A DNA stretch of 64,000 nt from CAMPKL01 sp963805925 (GCA_963805925.1 CAWDWB010000003.1:744001-808000), one strand, 5' to 3'. Shown: positions 17,491 to 27,227, counted from the stretch's first letter. Notes: a model not told the origin generated them from the letters alone. Numbers and translations are program-made.

Positions 17491-18681
17491 ATGCAACGTC
17501 GCGATTTTCTGGCCGCCGCAGCCGGCTTCTCCGCCTTGGCCTGTTCCAACGCTCCCGCGCCTGACCGTAACGCTCTGGCCATCAAGGTCACCGGGATCGA
17601 GATTTTCCCGCTGAGCGTGAATGCCCGGGGCAATTGGGTGATTGCCCGGGTGCTCACCGACGCCGGGCTGACAGGCATCGGCGACGCCTCGCACTCAGGC
17701 GCGAAGGACCCCGCCATCGGCAAGCTCGAAGAGTATGGCGCGCTGATGACGGGCCGCTCAATCTATGACATCGAGTGGTTGCGGCAACAGACCTTCCCCG
17801 AATACGCCGCTTTTGGCCGGGCGACTTCCTGTGCGGTGAGCGCCATCGACCAAGCGCTGCACGATATTCAGGCGCAAGCGGCCGGCGTGCCGATGTGGGC
17901 CTTGTTCGGCGGCAAACTGCGCGACGAGGTGCGCAACTACGCCAATATCAACCGCTCGGTCGAGGTGCGCACGCCCGACGGATTCGCTGCATTAGCCCAG
18001 AGCGCGGTCGATGCCGGCTTCGATGCCGTCAAGATGGCCCCCTACGACGGCATGCCATTGAAGGGCACGGCAGCCGAGATTGCCGCCCACACGCAATTGG
18101 GGACCGATTGCATCAAGTCCGTTCGCGAGGTCATCGGACCCGACCGCGACTTGCTCGTGGACGCGCACAGCAATTTCGATCTCAAACGCGGCCTGCAGTT
18201 GCTCAAGGACCTCGAGCCATTCGAACTCTTTTGGCTAGAAGAAGTCGCGCGACCCTTGGATATCCTGGCCGAGATCGGCAAGGCCGCGCCCATGCAAACG
18301 GCCGGCGGCGAGTCGCTGTTCAGCGTCAGTGAAGTCTTGGAATATGTGGAATACGACCCAGTCGATATCGCCATGCCCGACATCAAGTACTGCGGGGGCA
18401 TCCTCGAACTCAAAAAGATTGCCGCGCTGTGCGATGCGGCAGGGATGGAGGTCGCGCCGCACGGCCCGGCCAGCCCCATTGGTAACATGGCGGCGGCGCA
18501 GGTCTGCGTGACGCTGCCGAACTTCGCAATTCTTGAGTACTCGCACGGCGACGCGCCTTGGCGGCACGAACTCCTCGATCCGCCCGAGCCGCTCAGTCCT
18601 GGCGGCATGCTGAGCGTTTCGGACAGGCCAGGACTAGGCCACAAGCTCAATATGAAGGTCGTGGAAGAGCGCAAGGTCTAG
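17491..18681 (+). CDS. Tat lipoprotein of the enolase superfamily (mandelate racemase subgroup)
   Basis: A 396-residue protein from the ATG at 17491 (MQRRDFLAAAAGFSALACSN), a twin-arginine signal ending in the lipobox LAC, so it is predicted to be membrane-anchored. Barrel motifs: LLVDAHSNFD (Asp), WLEEVARP (Glu), AGGESL (Glu), DIKYCGGI and APHGPASPIGN (His). The KxK position reads DAVKMAP. This is a mandelate racemase/galactarate dehydratase-like set. It sits directly upstream of an L-lactate permease, hinting at a 2-hydroxy acid or sugar-acid substrate. Confidence 0.83.
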   Translation: MQRRDFLAAAAGFSALACSNAPAPDRNALAIKVTGIEIFPLSVNARGNWVIARVLTDAGLTGIGDASHSGAKDPAIGKLEEYGALMTGRSIYDIEWLRQQTFPEYAAFGRATSCAVSAIDQALHDIQAQAAGVPMWALFGGKLRDEVRNYANINRSVEVRTPDGFAALAQSAVDAGFDAVKMAPYDGMPLKGTAAEIAAHTQLGTDCIKSVREVIGPDRDLLVDAHSNFDLKRGLQLLKDLEPFELFWLEEVARPLDILAEIGKAAPMQTAGGESLFSVSEVLEYVEYDPVDIAMPDIKYCGGILELKKIAALCDAAGMEVAPHGPASPIGNMAAAQVCVTLPNFAILEYSHGDAPWRHELLDPPEPLSPGGMLSVSDRPGLGHKLNMKVVEERKV

Positions 18682-18748
18682 GTTTTTCCGGCTGGGCGCG
18701 GACTGGGCCGCCGCGACGTGTTACAGTCTGGCGGGACCTCGTTGACCT

Positions 18749-20392
18749 ATGTGGGAACAAAACTATCTACCCGTCGCCAATAACCTCGGCTACTCCACCT
18801 TGGTGGCCGCCATTCCTCTGCTGATCCTGTTCTACATGCTGGGCGTCAAGCGCAAGCCCAGTTGGATGGCAGGGCTTACGGCGCTTGGCGTCGCTCTCGT
18901 GCTGGCCGTCGCCGTCTTCGGTATGCCAATCGTACCGGCAGGCGCATCCATCGTTTATGGCGCGGCGTTCGGGCTCTTTCCTATTGGCTGGATTGTGATC
19001 GCTTCGCTGATTCTCTACCGCGTAACGCTAGAGACCGGCAAATTCGAAATCATCAAGGATTCGATCGGCGCGTTGAGCGATGACCGCCGTTTGCAGGCCG
19101 TGTTGATCGGCTTCGCTTTTGGCGCGTTCATCGAAGGCGCGGCAGGCTTTGGCACTCCCGTCGCCGTTGCCGCCGCGATGTTGACTGGCCTGGGCTTCTC
19201 GCCGTTTTACGCGGCGTTTATCTGCTTGGTCGCGAATACGGCGCCGGTCGCCTTCGGTTCGCTGGGCATCCCTGTTGTGACGCTAGCGGGAGCGAACATC
19301 AGCGGCTTGCCGTTGGACGCCCTGAGCGCCATGACGGGACGCTTCTGCGCACTGATCGCGCTGATTATCCCGGCCTACATGGTCATCATCATGTCCGGCT
19401 TTAAGCGTTCGCTCGAAGTGTTGCCGCCGGTGATGGCTTGCGCGATTACCTTCGCCGGCGTGCTGTTTGGCGTGACGAACTACATCGGACCAGAAGTGGC
19501 CGTCATTCTGGCCTCGATCGCCGCGCTGGTCGTGATGGTGCTGGCGATGAAGATCTGGAAGCCGAAGCAGGTCTTCCGGCTTGAGGGCGATATCGCCGTG
19601 TCGACCGAAGGCCACAAGCACACAGCCGGCGAGGTTCTCTCGGCTTGGAGCCCTTACGCCTTGCTGGTGGTTTTTGTCTTGGCCTGGCGCTACGGCCCGA
19701 TTGAGACTACGCTGAACTCGCTCAGCGTCTCCATTCAAGTTCCTGGACTGCATAACCTCATCACGCGCATGCCGCCGATCGTCGCCGAGGCTTCGCCCTA
19801 CGCGGCATCTTACAACTTCCAGTGGTTGTCGGCCGCGGGGACGTCGTGTTTCCTGGCAGCGTTCGTCGCCTCGTTGTTGCTAGGCATGTCGATCGGCAAT
19901 TTCTTCGGCGTCTGCGGCAAAGTGCTCAAGCAGTTGTCGCTTCCGCTGCTGACGATCGCCTCCGTATTGGGCTTGGCGTTCTTGATGAACTACGCAGGCA
20001 TGACCTCAACGCTGGGCTTGGCTTTCGCCGCGACCGGCACGCTGTTCCCCTTCTTTAGCGCGATGTTGGGCTGGATTGGCGTCTTCTTGACCGGCAGCGA
20101 TACGTCATCGAACGCCTTGTTCGGCAACCTGCAGGTGGTCACGGCCAACGCTCTCGGCTTGAACCCGGTTCTCACCGCATCCACCAATGCCGCCACCGGC
20201 GTGATGGGCAAGATGATCTCGCTGCAAAGTATCGCTGTGGCAGTTGCCGCTACCGGTATGGCGTCTTCTGAGGAAGGGCGCTTGTTTCGGGTGACGCTGA
20301 AGCACAGCATCATCCTGGCCCTGTTCATGGCCGTGGTGACAATGATCTTCGCCTACGTGCTGCCGCACATGGTGCCAGAGGTCATGCCGTAA
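18749..20392 (+). CDS. lldP: L-lactate permease
   Basis: A 547-residue protein starting MWEQNYLPVANNLGYSTLVA, a start typical of LldP/GlcA. It has about 13 membrane helices and contains GAFIEGAAGFGTPVAVAAAM and a C-terminal GSDTSSNALFGNLQ motif, both characteristic of the lactate permease family. It takes up L-lactate, D-lactate or glycolate with protons. It follows the enolase homologue by 67 bp and precedes an exported esterase, which may release the hydroxy acid. Confidence 0.93.
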   Translation: MWEQNYLPVANNLGYSTLVAAIPLLILFYMLGVKRKPSWMAGLTALGVALVLAVAVFGMPIVPAGASIVYGAAFGLFPIGWIVIASLILYRVTLETGKFEIIKDSIGALSDDRRLQAVLIGFAFGAFIEGAAGFGTPVAVAAAMLTGLGFSPFYAAFICLVANTAPVAFGSLGIPVVTLAGANISGLPLDALSAMTGRFCALIALIIPAYMVIIMSGFKRSLEVLPPVMACAITFAGVLFGVTNYIGPEVAVILASIAALVVMVLAMKIWKPKQVFRLEGDIAVSTEGHKHTAGEVLSAWSPYALLVVFVLAWRYGPIETTLNSLSVSIQVPGLHNLITRMPPIVAEASPYAASYNFQWLSAAGTSCFLAAFVASLLLGMSIGNFFGVCGKVLKQLSLPLLTIASVLGLAFLMNYAGMTSTLGLAFAATGTLFPFFSAMLGWIGVFLTGSDTSSNALFGNLQVVTANALGLNPVLTASTNAATGVMGKMISLQSIAVAVAATGMASSEEGRLFRVTLKHSIILALFMAVVTMIFAYVLPHMVPEVMP

Positions 20393-20482
20393 GAAACCCG
20401 GCCTCCTCAAGTCTATGTGAGGAACCGTCCAGAGCGGCGAATCGTCGACTCCAGCAGCTTGAAGACGCCCCTCGACAGGCCT

Positions 20483-21544
20483 ATGATAATGTCCATGCTC
20501 AAATCGAACTTTTGGACTGGCTGCGCTTGCGCCATGTTAACGCTAGCCCTCGCCGGCATAGCGTTTGCCGCCGACGATTACACAGAGAATCCCGGCAAGG
20601 AGGGCAACGGTAACTTCACGGTTGGACCCGACTACACGGTCGCCCCCGATCTGGAAGAGCACGGCAACCCGAAAGGCAAGTCCTTCCAGTTCACCATGGC
20701 TCTGGCCGACAGCAAGATCTTCCGCGGCGACGACAAGACGCTCGATCCGACCAAAGGCCTACGCAAAGCGCGTAACATCTACGTCTACGTTCCCGCGCAG
20801 TACAAAGACGGCACGAAAGCGCCGTTCCTGGTGATCCACGACGGCCCAGGACAGATCCGAGCAGTGGCCAACGCTCTCGACAACCTAACGATTTCGACGG
20901 ACCCGAACCGCAAACTGCCCGCCTTCATCGCCATCGCCGTGCAGAACGGCGGCGACGACAGCAAGGGCAGCGAACGCGGTCTTGAGTACGACACGATGTC
21001 GGACCGCGAAGCGCGATTCATCAACGACGAAGTCTTGCCCGCCGTACTCAAGAACAAAGAGATCCGCGCGGCCTATCCGCATATCGCATTTACGGATAAC
21101 CCCTGGGGCCGAGGCGTCATGGGCGGAAGCTCTGGCGGCGCAGCGGCGTTGACGATGGGTTGGTTCAGGCCTGACTTGTTCCGCCGCATCATCACTTACT
21201 CCGGCACGTTCGTCGACCAACAGGACGATGATGCCGCCGAAGAGAAGAAGTACCCGTTCGGCGCATGGGAATATCACTCCAGCATGAACCTAATCGGCAA
21301 CAGCCCAAAGAAGCCCTTGCGTATCTTCATTCACGCCTCCGAAAACGACAACGGCGCACAAGCCTCAGAAGAAAGTCATCACAACTGGGTCATGGCCAAC
21401 GAGCGGACAGCCAAGGCGCTGAAAGAAAAGGGCTACGATTACCGCTACGTCTATGCGTTAGGCGCGGGGCACACCGACCGCAGAGTGTATGCCCAGACCC
21501 TCGCCGACACGCTGGTCTGGATGTGGCGCGGCTATCACGACTAG
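20483..21544 (+). CDS. exported esterase, enterochelin-esterase-like alpha/beta hydrolase
   Basis: About 353 residues from 20483; ATGs at 20489 and 20495 are equally possible. Signal MLKSNFWTGCACAMLTLALA ends at IAFAADD. The hydrolase has NIYVYVPAQYKDG, the nucleophile elbow MGGSSGGAAAL with the central Ser, FRRIITYSGTF, and a late His in LGAGHTDRRVY. This is the putative esterase family (PF00756) acting on carboxylic esters. It may belong to the lactate permease group, as it follows by 90 bp. Confidence 0.82.
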   Translation: MIMSMLKSNFWTGCACAMLTLALAGIAFAADDYTENPGKEGNGNFTVGPDYTVAPDLEEHGNPKGKSFQFTMALADSKIFRGDDKTLDPTKGLRKARNIYVYVPAQYKDGTKAPFLVIHDGPGQIRAVANALDNLTISTDPNRKLPAFIAIAVQNGGDDSKGSERGLEYDTMSDREARFINDEVLPAVLKNKEIRAAYPHIAFTDNPWGRGVMGGSSGGAAALTMGWFRPDLFRRIITYSGTFVDQQDDDAAEEKKYPFGAWEYHSSMNLIGNSPKKPLRIFIHASENDNGAQASEESHHNWVMANERTAKALKEKGYDYRYVYALGAGHTDRRVYAQTLADTLVWMWRGYHD

Positions 21545-21569
21545 CCGAATTGCAAACGGAAGCGAACGG

Positions 21570-21604
21570 GCGGCGGCCAGCGATGGCCGCCGCTCATTCT
21601 TTTT
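21570..21604. terminator. bidirectional terminator between convergent genes
   Basis: A perfect 10-bp stem GCGGCGGCCA (21570-21579) / TGGCCGCCGC (21584-21593) with loop GCGA. On the + strand it is followed by TCATTCTTTTT (21594-21604). It lies after the esterase stop and abuts the last codon of the leftward AhpD-like gene. Confidence 0.85.
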
Positions 21605-22160
21605 CCGGCTCCGAACGATAGGTTCGGCTTAGAGCTGCGTATCCCTTCTCTACGATTAAGGCGCCGCGCTCGCGGTAGAACTGCGGTTCGTCGGGCGTGA
21701 ATGTCGCAAGGCCGTCAACGTAGCGATTGAACATGCAGAACGCGGCCGCGATGAGTACCGTGTCGTGAATTTCGAGGTCGGTCGCGCCACACTCGCGGGC
21801 TTTGGCCATGTCCGTCACAGTCACGCTCTTTCCGCCGAGTTGTACTTGGCCGGCAATGGCCAACAGGGCCTTCATCTTGTCGGAGAGAGCGGCGCCAGCG
21901 AGGTTTTGTTTGGCATCCTCCACCAAGCCTTCCCCGCCCTCCAATTGTTGCGCCGCGGCCGCGCCATGGATCGAGCAACAATAGTCGCACTCATTTCGGG
22001 AAGAGACGACCGCCGCAATCAGCTCGCGTTCTCCACGCGTCAACGTACTCGAACCACGCAGCAACACTTCGGCCAGTTCATTGAGAGGCTTCGAGGTCTC
22101 GGGCCGATAGGTCATCAGCGCCCGAATACCCGGCAAATCCGGAAGGTCGATGTGCGGCAC
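21594..22160 (-). CDS. AhpD/carboxymuconolactone decarboxylase-family protein
   Basis: A 188-residue protein. I chose the GTG at 22160, which gives VPHIDLPDLPGIRAL and has GGAGGG upstream; the frame extends further only as a mirror of the TonB receptor gene. The motif ECDYCCSIH is the AhpD-type E-C-x2-C-x3-H redox centre, indicating an alkylhydroperoxidase-like disulfide enzyme. The start is 3 bp after the TonB receptor stop, so it is cotranscribed with it. Confidence 0.85.
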   Translation of the reverse strand: MPHIDLPDLPGIRALMTYRPETSKPLNELAEVLLRGSSTLTRGERELIAAVVSSRNECDYCCSIHGAAAAQQLEGGEGLVEDAKQNLAGAALSDKMKALLAIAGQVQLGGKSVTVTDMAKARECGATDLEIHDTVLIAAAFCMFNRYVDGLATFTPDEPQFYRERGALIVEKGYAALSRTYRSEPEKE

Positions 22161-22162
22161 GA

Positions 22163-24679
22163 CTACCCTCCAAACTCGAACAGGAATCGTAACTTGCGCT
22201 TGATGCCGCGGTAGAAGACCCCATAATTGGGACTGACAAGACTCTCTTGGACGTCTTGCGGATTGTAATCGTTGAGCAGGTTGAACAACCGTGCGCCCAC
22301 GCGGATACGGCGCGCCTTGCCCATGACGTGGAACGTCAACAATTTCGAAATCTGCAGATCGACGCTGCGGTAGCGAGGTAATCGGCCGGTTCTGTCGCGC
22401 GGCCCCACATAGTTGCGCAACTCGTCCACGGTAGAATACGGAAAGCCCGAGCGCCACTCGACCACCGGCACCGCGCGCAATCCTAACGGCAAGCCGACCT
22501 CGGACCACACCAAGAATCGGTTGGGTGCGTCGAACGGCAGCGGCGCGCGCTCGTTCTCGCGCAGCAGCCGGAAGGGAACGGCTCCAAACAGCGAGTCGAA
22601 CGCGTTCAAGTCTCCCACGGAAGACGAGCGCACGTAAGAAAATGTGAGGTGCCCGCTCGCCGGCAACCGGTAGCGCGTGCTCACTTGCCATTCGCGGTAG
22701 TTGTCGCGGCCGTCGTTCGAGAGCGTGAAGAAGCCGGTTCGATTGAGCGGATCCAACGCGGACTCAATCTCCGGTTCAACCAGCAAATTGCGCTTGGTGC
22801 GGCGGACTTGATAGCCCAGTCTTAGGAAAAGACCAGGCACGACCTCTCGATCCAACTGCAAACTCGCGCCGAAGCTTTTGGGATTCCGCAAGCGATCGCG
22901 AATCGCGTAGCTGTAGGCCGTGCTCTCGATCGGCGAACCGTTCACCCCGTAGATCGTCTCCGTGCGCATCGGCAGCAGCGCAAATGTGGGGACCGCGAGA
23001 CTCAGCCCGTCGTAGAACAGGCCCGCGCCGCCGCGTAGCACCGTCCGGGAAGCGCCGCCCACTGCATAGGCGAATCCGGCGCGGTAGGCCGGGTTCCATC
23101 TGGCGGCGATCGAGTCGCGCTCCAGGCGCAATCCCAGATCCAACGTCAACGACCGCGAGACCGTCCACTTGTCTTGAAAGTAGGCCGCATAATCGCGCTT
23201 TGACTTCGTGAGATGGGCCATCGGGCCAAAGGACGTCGTGAAGGCTAGCCGATCGCCGACGCCGAGCCACGAAATCGGATTAAAAGTCTGGCGGTCATCG
23301 TACGCTTCGCTGACAAACTCTAGGCCCGTCTGGAAGCGGTGCGTGCCTGCCTTTTCCAGCGGCGAAAACGTGTATCTCTCGCTTACCTTGCCGCGTGTCG
23401 AATCTCGCTGCTGCCGGTAGTAGAACGACCCCCGCGCCTTCTCGAGTCCCACGACGTAGTCGTTTTCGCCGCGGGGCCTCACTTCATTCGCTAGGTCTTG
23501 ATACGAGAACTGGGAGACGAGCGCGGCGCCCGAATCGAAGTCACGTCTGTTGCGCAATGTATAGAGAAAGCCGCGCCGTCTCAAGTCCGGCGTCGAACTC
23601 TGAAAATTGAACGCGTCCAGTCCGTAGTAGTTCAGCTTCTCGGGATAGATCAACACGCCGCCGGTAGTGATGTTCTGATCCGTGTGGCGGACTTGAACTT
23701 CGGCGAAGATGTTCAAAGCCTCACGTTCCACGTCCCGCTCGAGCAGCGGAAGATTGGCGTTCTCTTGATCGGCTCGAACGAATTGATACTCGGTGGACGT
23801 GAGAAAAGCGATCTTGCCGCGCTTGATGGGCCCAGTAACCGTGAGCCGCGGCGTGATGGACTCGACGCCCATGATCGCCCCGTCGCGACGGCGCAGACGC
23901 GGGCCAAAGTTCTGCAGTGAAAACTTTAGGTCCTGGAAGTTCGACGGCTTGGTTTGAACCGTCGAGATCGCTCCCGCAAATCCGCCGTACTGCGCGTCGT
24001 AAGGGTTCGAGAGCACCTGCACGTTCGAGACGGCTTCGATGGGTACGTTCAGCGACGACGCGCCGCTGACGGGATCGGTGACGTCGACGCCATTGAACTG
24101 GGCGCCGGCCTGAGCCGCTCGCGATCCGTTCATGTTCATCTCGCCCGAAGGTCCGCGCAGCACGCCCGGAATCAACGGCAAGACGTCTTCGTAACGCTTG
24201 TTGGCTTTCGGGGCGTCGGAGAGTGTGGATAACCCCACCGAACCAGTCGACGAAGTCTCGGTCGGATCGATGGCTACGGTCGCGGCGGTAACCTCTACGG
24301 TTTCTCGAACCACGTCGAGAGTCATCACAATGGTGACGGATTGGCCCTCAGGCAAAGGCAAGCAAAACGCGTCACTTTGGCCCACAAGGCCAGGGGACTT
24401 GGCGGTCGCCAAATAACACCCCTGTGCTAGACCGGTAAAGCGGAAGACGCCTCCGCCATCAGATTCGACCGCCGGAATCGCAGGCTGCCCGGGCGCGCCG
24501 CCCGATACCTGAGTAAGCGATATCGTCGCGCCGGGGACGGCGAAAGCATTGCCGGAGGAGTCTCGATTAACCGCCTGCCCCGTCAGCGAAAACTGCTGCG
24601 CATGGGCGGAGATCACTGCGCTGAATAGGAAGACAACGCCTGCAACGTAGACCCAATACCGTCCGGTTCTAAAAAGCAC
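22163..24679 (-). CDS. Oar-like TonB-dependent outer-membrane receptor
   Basis: An 838-residue protein with signal YVAGVVFLFSAVISAHAQ. An N-terminal carboxypeptidase-regulatory-like beta domain (FSLTGQAVNRDSSGN through FRFTGLAQGCYLA) is followed by a plug domain (ANKRYEDVLPLIPGVLRGPS, MNMNGSRAAQAGAQFNGVDV) and a long beta barrel. The arrangement matches the Oar/TonB-dependent receptors abundant in Acidobacteriota, usually linked to glycan or peptide uptake. The C-terminus ends in RKLRFLFEFGG, an aromatic-rich barrel end. Ligand unknown. Confidence 0.88.
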   Translation of the reverse strand: MLFRTGRYWVYVAGVVFLFSAVISAHAQQFSLTGQAVNRDSSGNAFAVPGATISLTQVSGGAPGQPAIPAVESDGGGVFRFTGLAQGCYLATAKSPGLVGQSDAFCLPLPEGQSVTIVMTLDVVRETVEVTAATVAIDPTETSSTGSVGLSTLSDAPKANKRYEDVLPLIPGVLRGPSGEMNMNGSRAAQAGAQFNGVDVTDPVSGASSLNVPIEAVSNVQVLSNPYDAQYGGFAGAISTVQTKPSNFQDLKFSLQNFGPRLRRRDGAIMGVESITPRLTVTGPIKRGKIAFLTSTEYQFVRADQENANLPLLERDVEREALNIFAEVQVRHTDQNITTGGVLIYPEKLNYYGLDAFNFQSSTPDLRRRGFLYTLRNRRDFDSGAALVSQFSYQDLANEVRPRGENDYVVGLEKARGSFYYRQQRDSTRGKVSERYTFSPLEKAGTHRFQTGLEFVSEAYDDRQTFNPISWLGVGDRLAFTTSFGPMAHLTKSKRDYAAYFQDKWTVSRSLTLDLGLRLERDSIAARWNPAYRAGFAYAVGGASRTVLRGGAGLFYDGLSLAVPTFALLPMRTETIYGVNGSPIESTAYSYAIRDRLRNPKSFGASLQLDREVVPGLFLRLGYQVRRTKRNLLVEPEIESALDPLNRTGFFTLSNDGRDNYREWQVSTRYRLPASGHLTFSYVRSSSVGDLNAFDSLFGAVPFRLLRENERAPLPFDAPNRFLVWSEVGLPLGLRAVPVVEWRSGFPYSTVDELRNYVGPRDRTGRLPRYRSVDLQISKLLTFHVMGKARRIRVGARLFNLLNDYNPQDVQESLVSPNYGVFYRGIKRKLRFLFEFGG

Positions 24680-24982
24680 GCGCTGCTGTCACTTTAACAT
24701 GGGCATTCCGATGTTTACCTATAACAACTACCCCGCGAGTCGTGACGATGGAGGGCCTGTGGACCCGAATAAAATCCATTGCCGCCGGGCGCTAGCGACA
24801 CTGGATGCGAGCTTAGAAGCTGGTCGGATGGGCCACGAATGTAGAGCATCTTATAGGCTCCAGCCTGAAGGCATAGCTTAGTCGCCAACTCGAAAAAGCG
24901 CGGACAACCCTCCGGCGCGGGCAATCGGACTGCGGGGCCGATGTACTGAGTAGGTCGCTCACTCACGCGACTCGCGCGCCGA
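24680..24982. other. 303-bp intergenic region between two leftward genes
   Basis: Upstream of the TonB receptor and downstream of the Gfo/Idh gene. It contains a possible short leftward reading frame (24715-24966) without family resemblance. I see no tRNA, repeat or strong terminator. Confidence 0.45.
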
Positions 24983-26284
24983 CTAAACCACGTAAGGTTT
25001 CCGGTAATCCCTGGTCAGCAGTTTATCCGCTTCAGGATCGTTGACGAACTTGGGCCCGGCCTCCAGCGTTAACTGGCGTCCGACGCGATAGCTGATGTTC
25101 GCCAGGTGACACAGCGAAGAACTCAAGTGAGCGTTGGCGATTTCATCATGCAGATCTTGATAGCGCCTCGATCTGCAGGCGGCCAGGAAGTTCTGCATGT
25201 GCAGAGCGGTCGTATTGCTGCCGGCTTCGGGGCGCTCTTCCATGACGAGTTCATTGCTCTCGCCCTTGAAGGCCTGAAAACCGCGATCGCTCATCGCTGC
25301 CCAGCCCTCGTCGCCGTAGAACAGGTCTCCGATCATGATATTCAGCGGCGCGCTGCCCTCAGGGGTCGTCACGAAGCCCTCTCCGCCGGTCAGCAAGCCC
25401 CGCACTTCAAACACCAGCTCGCGCCCGCCGAAATCGAAATTGGCCGTGAGCGTATTGGGCGTCTCCTGATCGTCGTCGTAAGCGAACTTCCCGCCATGCG
25501 CGTAGGCCGTTAGAGGCCAGGCGGGATCCCCCATGCCCCAGCGCGCAATTCCCATCTCATGGACGCCCTGGTTGCCGATATCGCCGTTGCCCGTATCCCA
25601 GAACCAGTGCCAGTTATAGGCGAAGCGCAGCTCGTTGAAGGGTCGCATCGGGGCCGGTCCCAGAAACAGGTCCCAGTTCAAGCCCGGAGGCGTCGGCGTG
25701 TCCGGCTTCTTGCCGATTGATTTGCGACGTTTATAGCAAAGGCCTTTGGCCTGGTAGATCTTGCCGATCAGTCCGCCCTGAATCGCCTCCATCGCCCTCA
25801 TCTTGAACGGCGTACTACGGTGCTGCGATCCGATCTGCAGCATGCGTCCGGTATCGCGCGCCGTTTGGATCATGACTTGACCCTCATGTATGTTGTGGCT
25901 GGCAGGCTTTTCGCCGTAGACATCTTTGCCGGCTTTCATCGCCCAGATCGCCGATAGCGCGTGCCAATGGTTAGGCGTAGCGATGGACACGGCCTCGATA
26001 TTGGGATCGGCGAAAGCATCGCGCATATCCTCATACTCTTTGGCCTTCTCGCCGGTATTCTTCGTCAGCGTGGCCTGCGACCGCTCTCGAGCCGCTTGGT
26101 TGACGTCGCACAGGCCGACAACGTGGGCTTCAGGCAACCGCGAGTAAATATTGAGATGGCTCGTCCCGCGACCGCCAAGACCGACGATCCCTACATTGAT
26201 TCGATCGTTGGCGCCCCACACTCGCATCGCGGATGCGGCGGTTGCGGCTCCGATGAAAAACCTTCGCGTGGTGTTGTTCGGCAT
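24983..26284 (-). CDS. Tat-exported Gfo/Idh/MocA-family oxidoreductase
   Basis: A 433-residue protein. It begins MPNNTTRRFFIGAATAASAM, a twin-arginine signal. The Rossmann domain is NVGIVGLGGRGTSHL with VVGLCDVN, and the catalytic motif is DVYGEKPASHN (the E-K-P signature of the family). The C-terminal sheet domain carries WFWDTGNGDIGNQGVHEMGI, typical of exported Acidobacteriota and Planctomycetota members. Such proteins are folded with their NAD(P) before export and oxidise or isomerise sugars. It lies on the chromosome side of the tRNA-Asp island boundary. Confidence 0.87.
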   Translation of the reverse strand: MPNNTTRRFFIGAATAASAMRVWGANDRINVGIVGLGGRGTSHLNIYSRLPEAHVVGLCDVNQAARERSQATLTKNTGEKAKEYEDMRDAFADPNIEAVSIATPNHWHALSAIWAMKAGKDVYGEKPASHNIHEGQVMIQTARDTGRMLQIGSQHRSTPFKMRAMEAIQGGLIGKIYQAKGLCYKRRKSIGKKPDTPTPPGLNWDLFLGPAPMRPFNELRFAYNWHWFWDTGNGDIGNQGVHEMGIARWGMGDPAWPLTAYAHGGKFAYDDDQETPNTLTANFDFGGRELVFEVRGLLTGGEGFVTTPEGSAPLNIMIGDLFYGDEGWAAMSDRGFQAFKGESNELVMEERPEAGSNTTALHMQNFLAACRSRRYQDLHDEIANAHLSSSLCHLANISYRVGRQLTLEAGPKFVNDPEADKLLTRDYRKPYVV

Positions 26285-26380
26285 GTCAACTAAGCGCTCC
26301 TCTACGCGCCGAAATCATACCAGAAAGCTTCGCAAGACGAATGCCGGCTAGAACGCAAAGCAATTGGCAGAGGACTTAAA

Positions 26381-26425
26381 TGGCGGGCACGACGAGACTT
26401 GAACTCGCGACCTCCGGCGTGACAG
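26381..26425 (-). repeat. distal attachment site: tRNA-Asp 3'-half duplicate
   Basis: Forty-five bases identical to 38323-38367. They cover the anticodon loop (CTGTCAC on the minus strand), variable and T arms, acceptor strand and encoded CCA, but no 5' half, so it is not a functional tRNA. This is the expected remnant at the far end of an element integrated into the tRNA. Confidence 0.9.
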
Positions 26426-26520
26426 TTCGGAACGCAGCGAGCGCACGAAAGCGCAAGGGGCTGCAATCAGAGAGACGACGGGCAGTCCCCAGCGCCTCGC
26501 AGCGAACCATAAGGGAGGAC

Positions 26521-26543
26521 ATGGTGACACGCCTGGTGACATT
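26521..26543 (+). repeat. paired TGGTGACA motif near the distal att site
   Basis: ATGGTGACACGCCTGGTGAC followed by ATT. It differs by one base from 38186-38208 at the other end of the element, and a diverged relative lies at 27207-27227. Each unit holds two TGGTGACA copies 12 bp apart. Lying about 95-115 bp inside both att cores, these fit integrase arm-type binding sites. The function is inferred. Confidence 0.5.
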
Positions 26544-26639
26544 CGCGCCCTCCCGCGAAGGCTAGAGTGCGCGTCTCCAAGCGGTCGAAGGGCGGGAATC
26601 TCCAGCGAAGCAGACCTGAATCAGCCGCCCGTGGCGAGG

Positions 26640-27161
26640 CGGCGTCTCCTCGGAACGTCGATCCGTCCAATAACTTCCTTTCCGATCGAGGGTCCCGGTC
26701 GGCTTCTAGATGGCTCAAGCCTTGCATGCCGATCTCGATGCTTTTCTCGTTCGCAAACTCGGAGCGCCCGGCAATGACAGTTCGCATTGGGCGCCGTCGC
26801 CAGCGGCGAGGTGCGGGTCTTGAACGAACTCGCCATCGAGAGCTTGGGGATTTCGCCGGAAGCAATTGACTGCGCGACCGCGCGCGAACAGGGGGAGATT
26901 CGGCGTCGCGAGCAGCTTTATCGCGACGGCAGGCCCGCGTTGCCGATCAAAGGGAGGACCGTGATTCTAGTTGACGGCGACATGGCAACCGGCGCTTCGA
27001 TACCGGCCGCCGTGAAGGCTGTGAGGGTACGTCAACCGAAGCGGATCATTGTGGCCGTACCGGTGGCGTTGGCCGAGGCATGTGAAGAGTTCCGGCAAGA
27101 GGCTGACGACGTGATTTACGCTCGAACCCGCAGGCGGCAAACGGAATCTGTAAGCTATTGA
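26640..27161 (+). pseudogene. phosphoribosyltransferase pseudogene
   Basis: The downstream part (from about 26787) encodes AVASGEVRVLNE, REQGEIRRREQLYRDGRP and the PRPP loop TVILVDGDMATGASIPAAVKA, as in the phosphoribosyltransferases often paired with dienelactone hydrolases. The upstream part needs another frame (RVPVGF, stop, MAQALHADLDAFLVRKLGAPG). There is a TAG where the family has Glu, an earlier TAA, and a one-base loss after GAPGND. The expected LWYxDF end is also missing. It is clearly nonfunctional, lying just inside the island edge. Confidence 0.75.
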
Positions 27162-27206
27162 TTTCACAAGACGCTCCTTCCGCCTATCTCGCTCGATACG
27201 CAATCC

Positions 27207-27227
27207 GTGGTCACACGTTTGGTCACA
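27207..27227 (+). repeat. diverged paired TGGTCACA motif
   Basis: GTGGTCACACGTTTGGTCAC followed by A, the same pattern as 26521-26543 with G to C changes in both half units. It could be a third integrase or regulator site, or a relic of a nested insertion. Confidence 0.35.

Noticed and set aside
22161..22691. Upstream extension of the AhpD-like frame
   Set aside because: Lies wholly inside the TonB receptor gene; GTG at 22160 with a strong ribosome binding site gives the usual protein start.
24715..24966. 83-codon leftward frame between TonB receptor and Gfo/Idh genes
   Set aside because: No recognisable family, no good start signal, random-looking composition.
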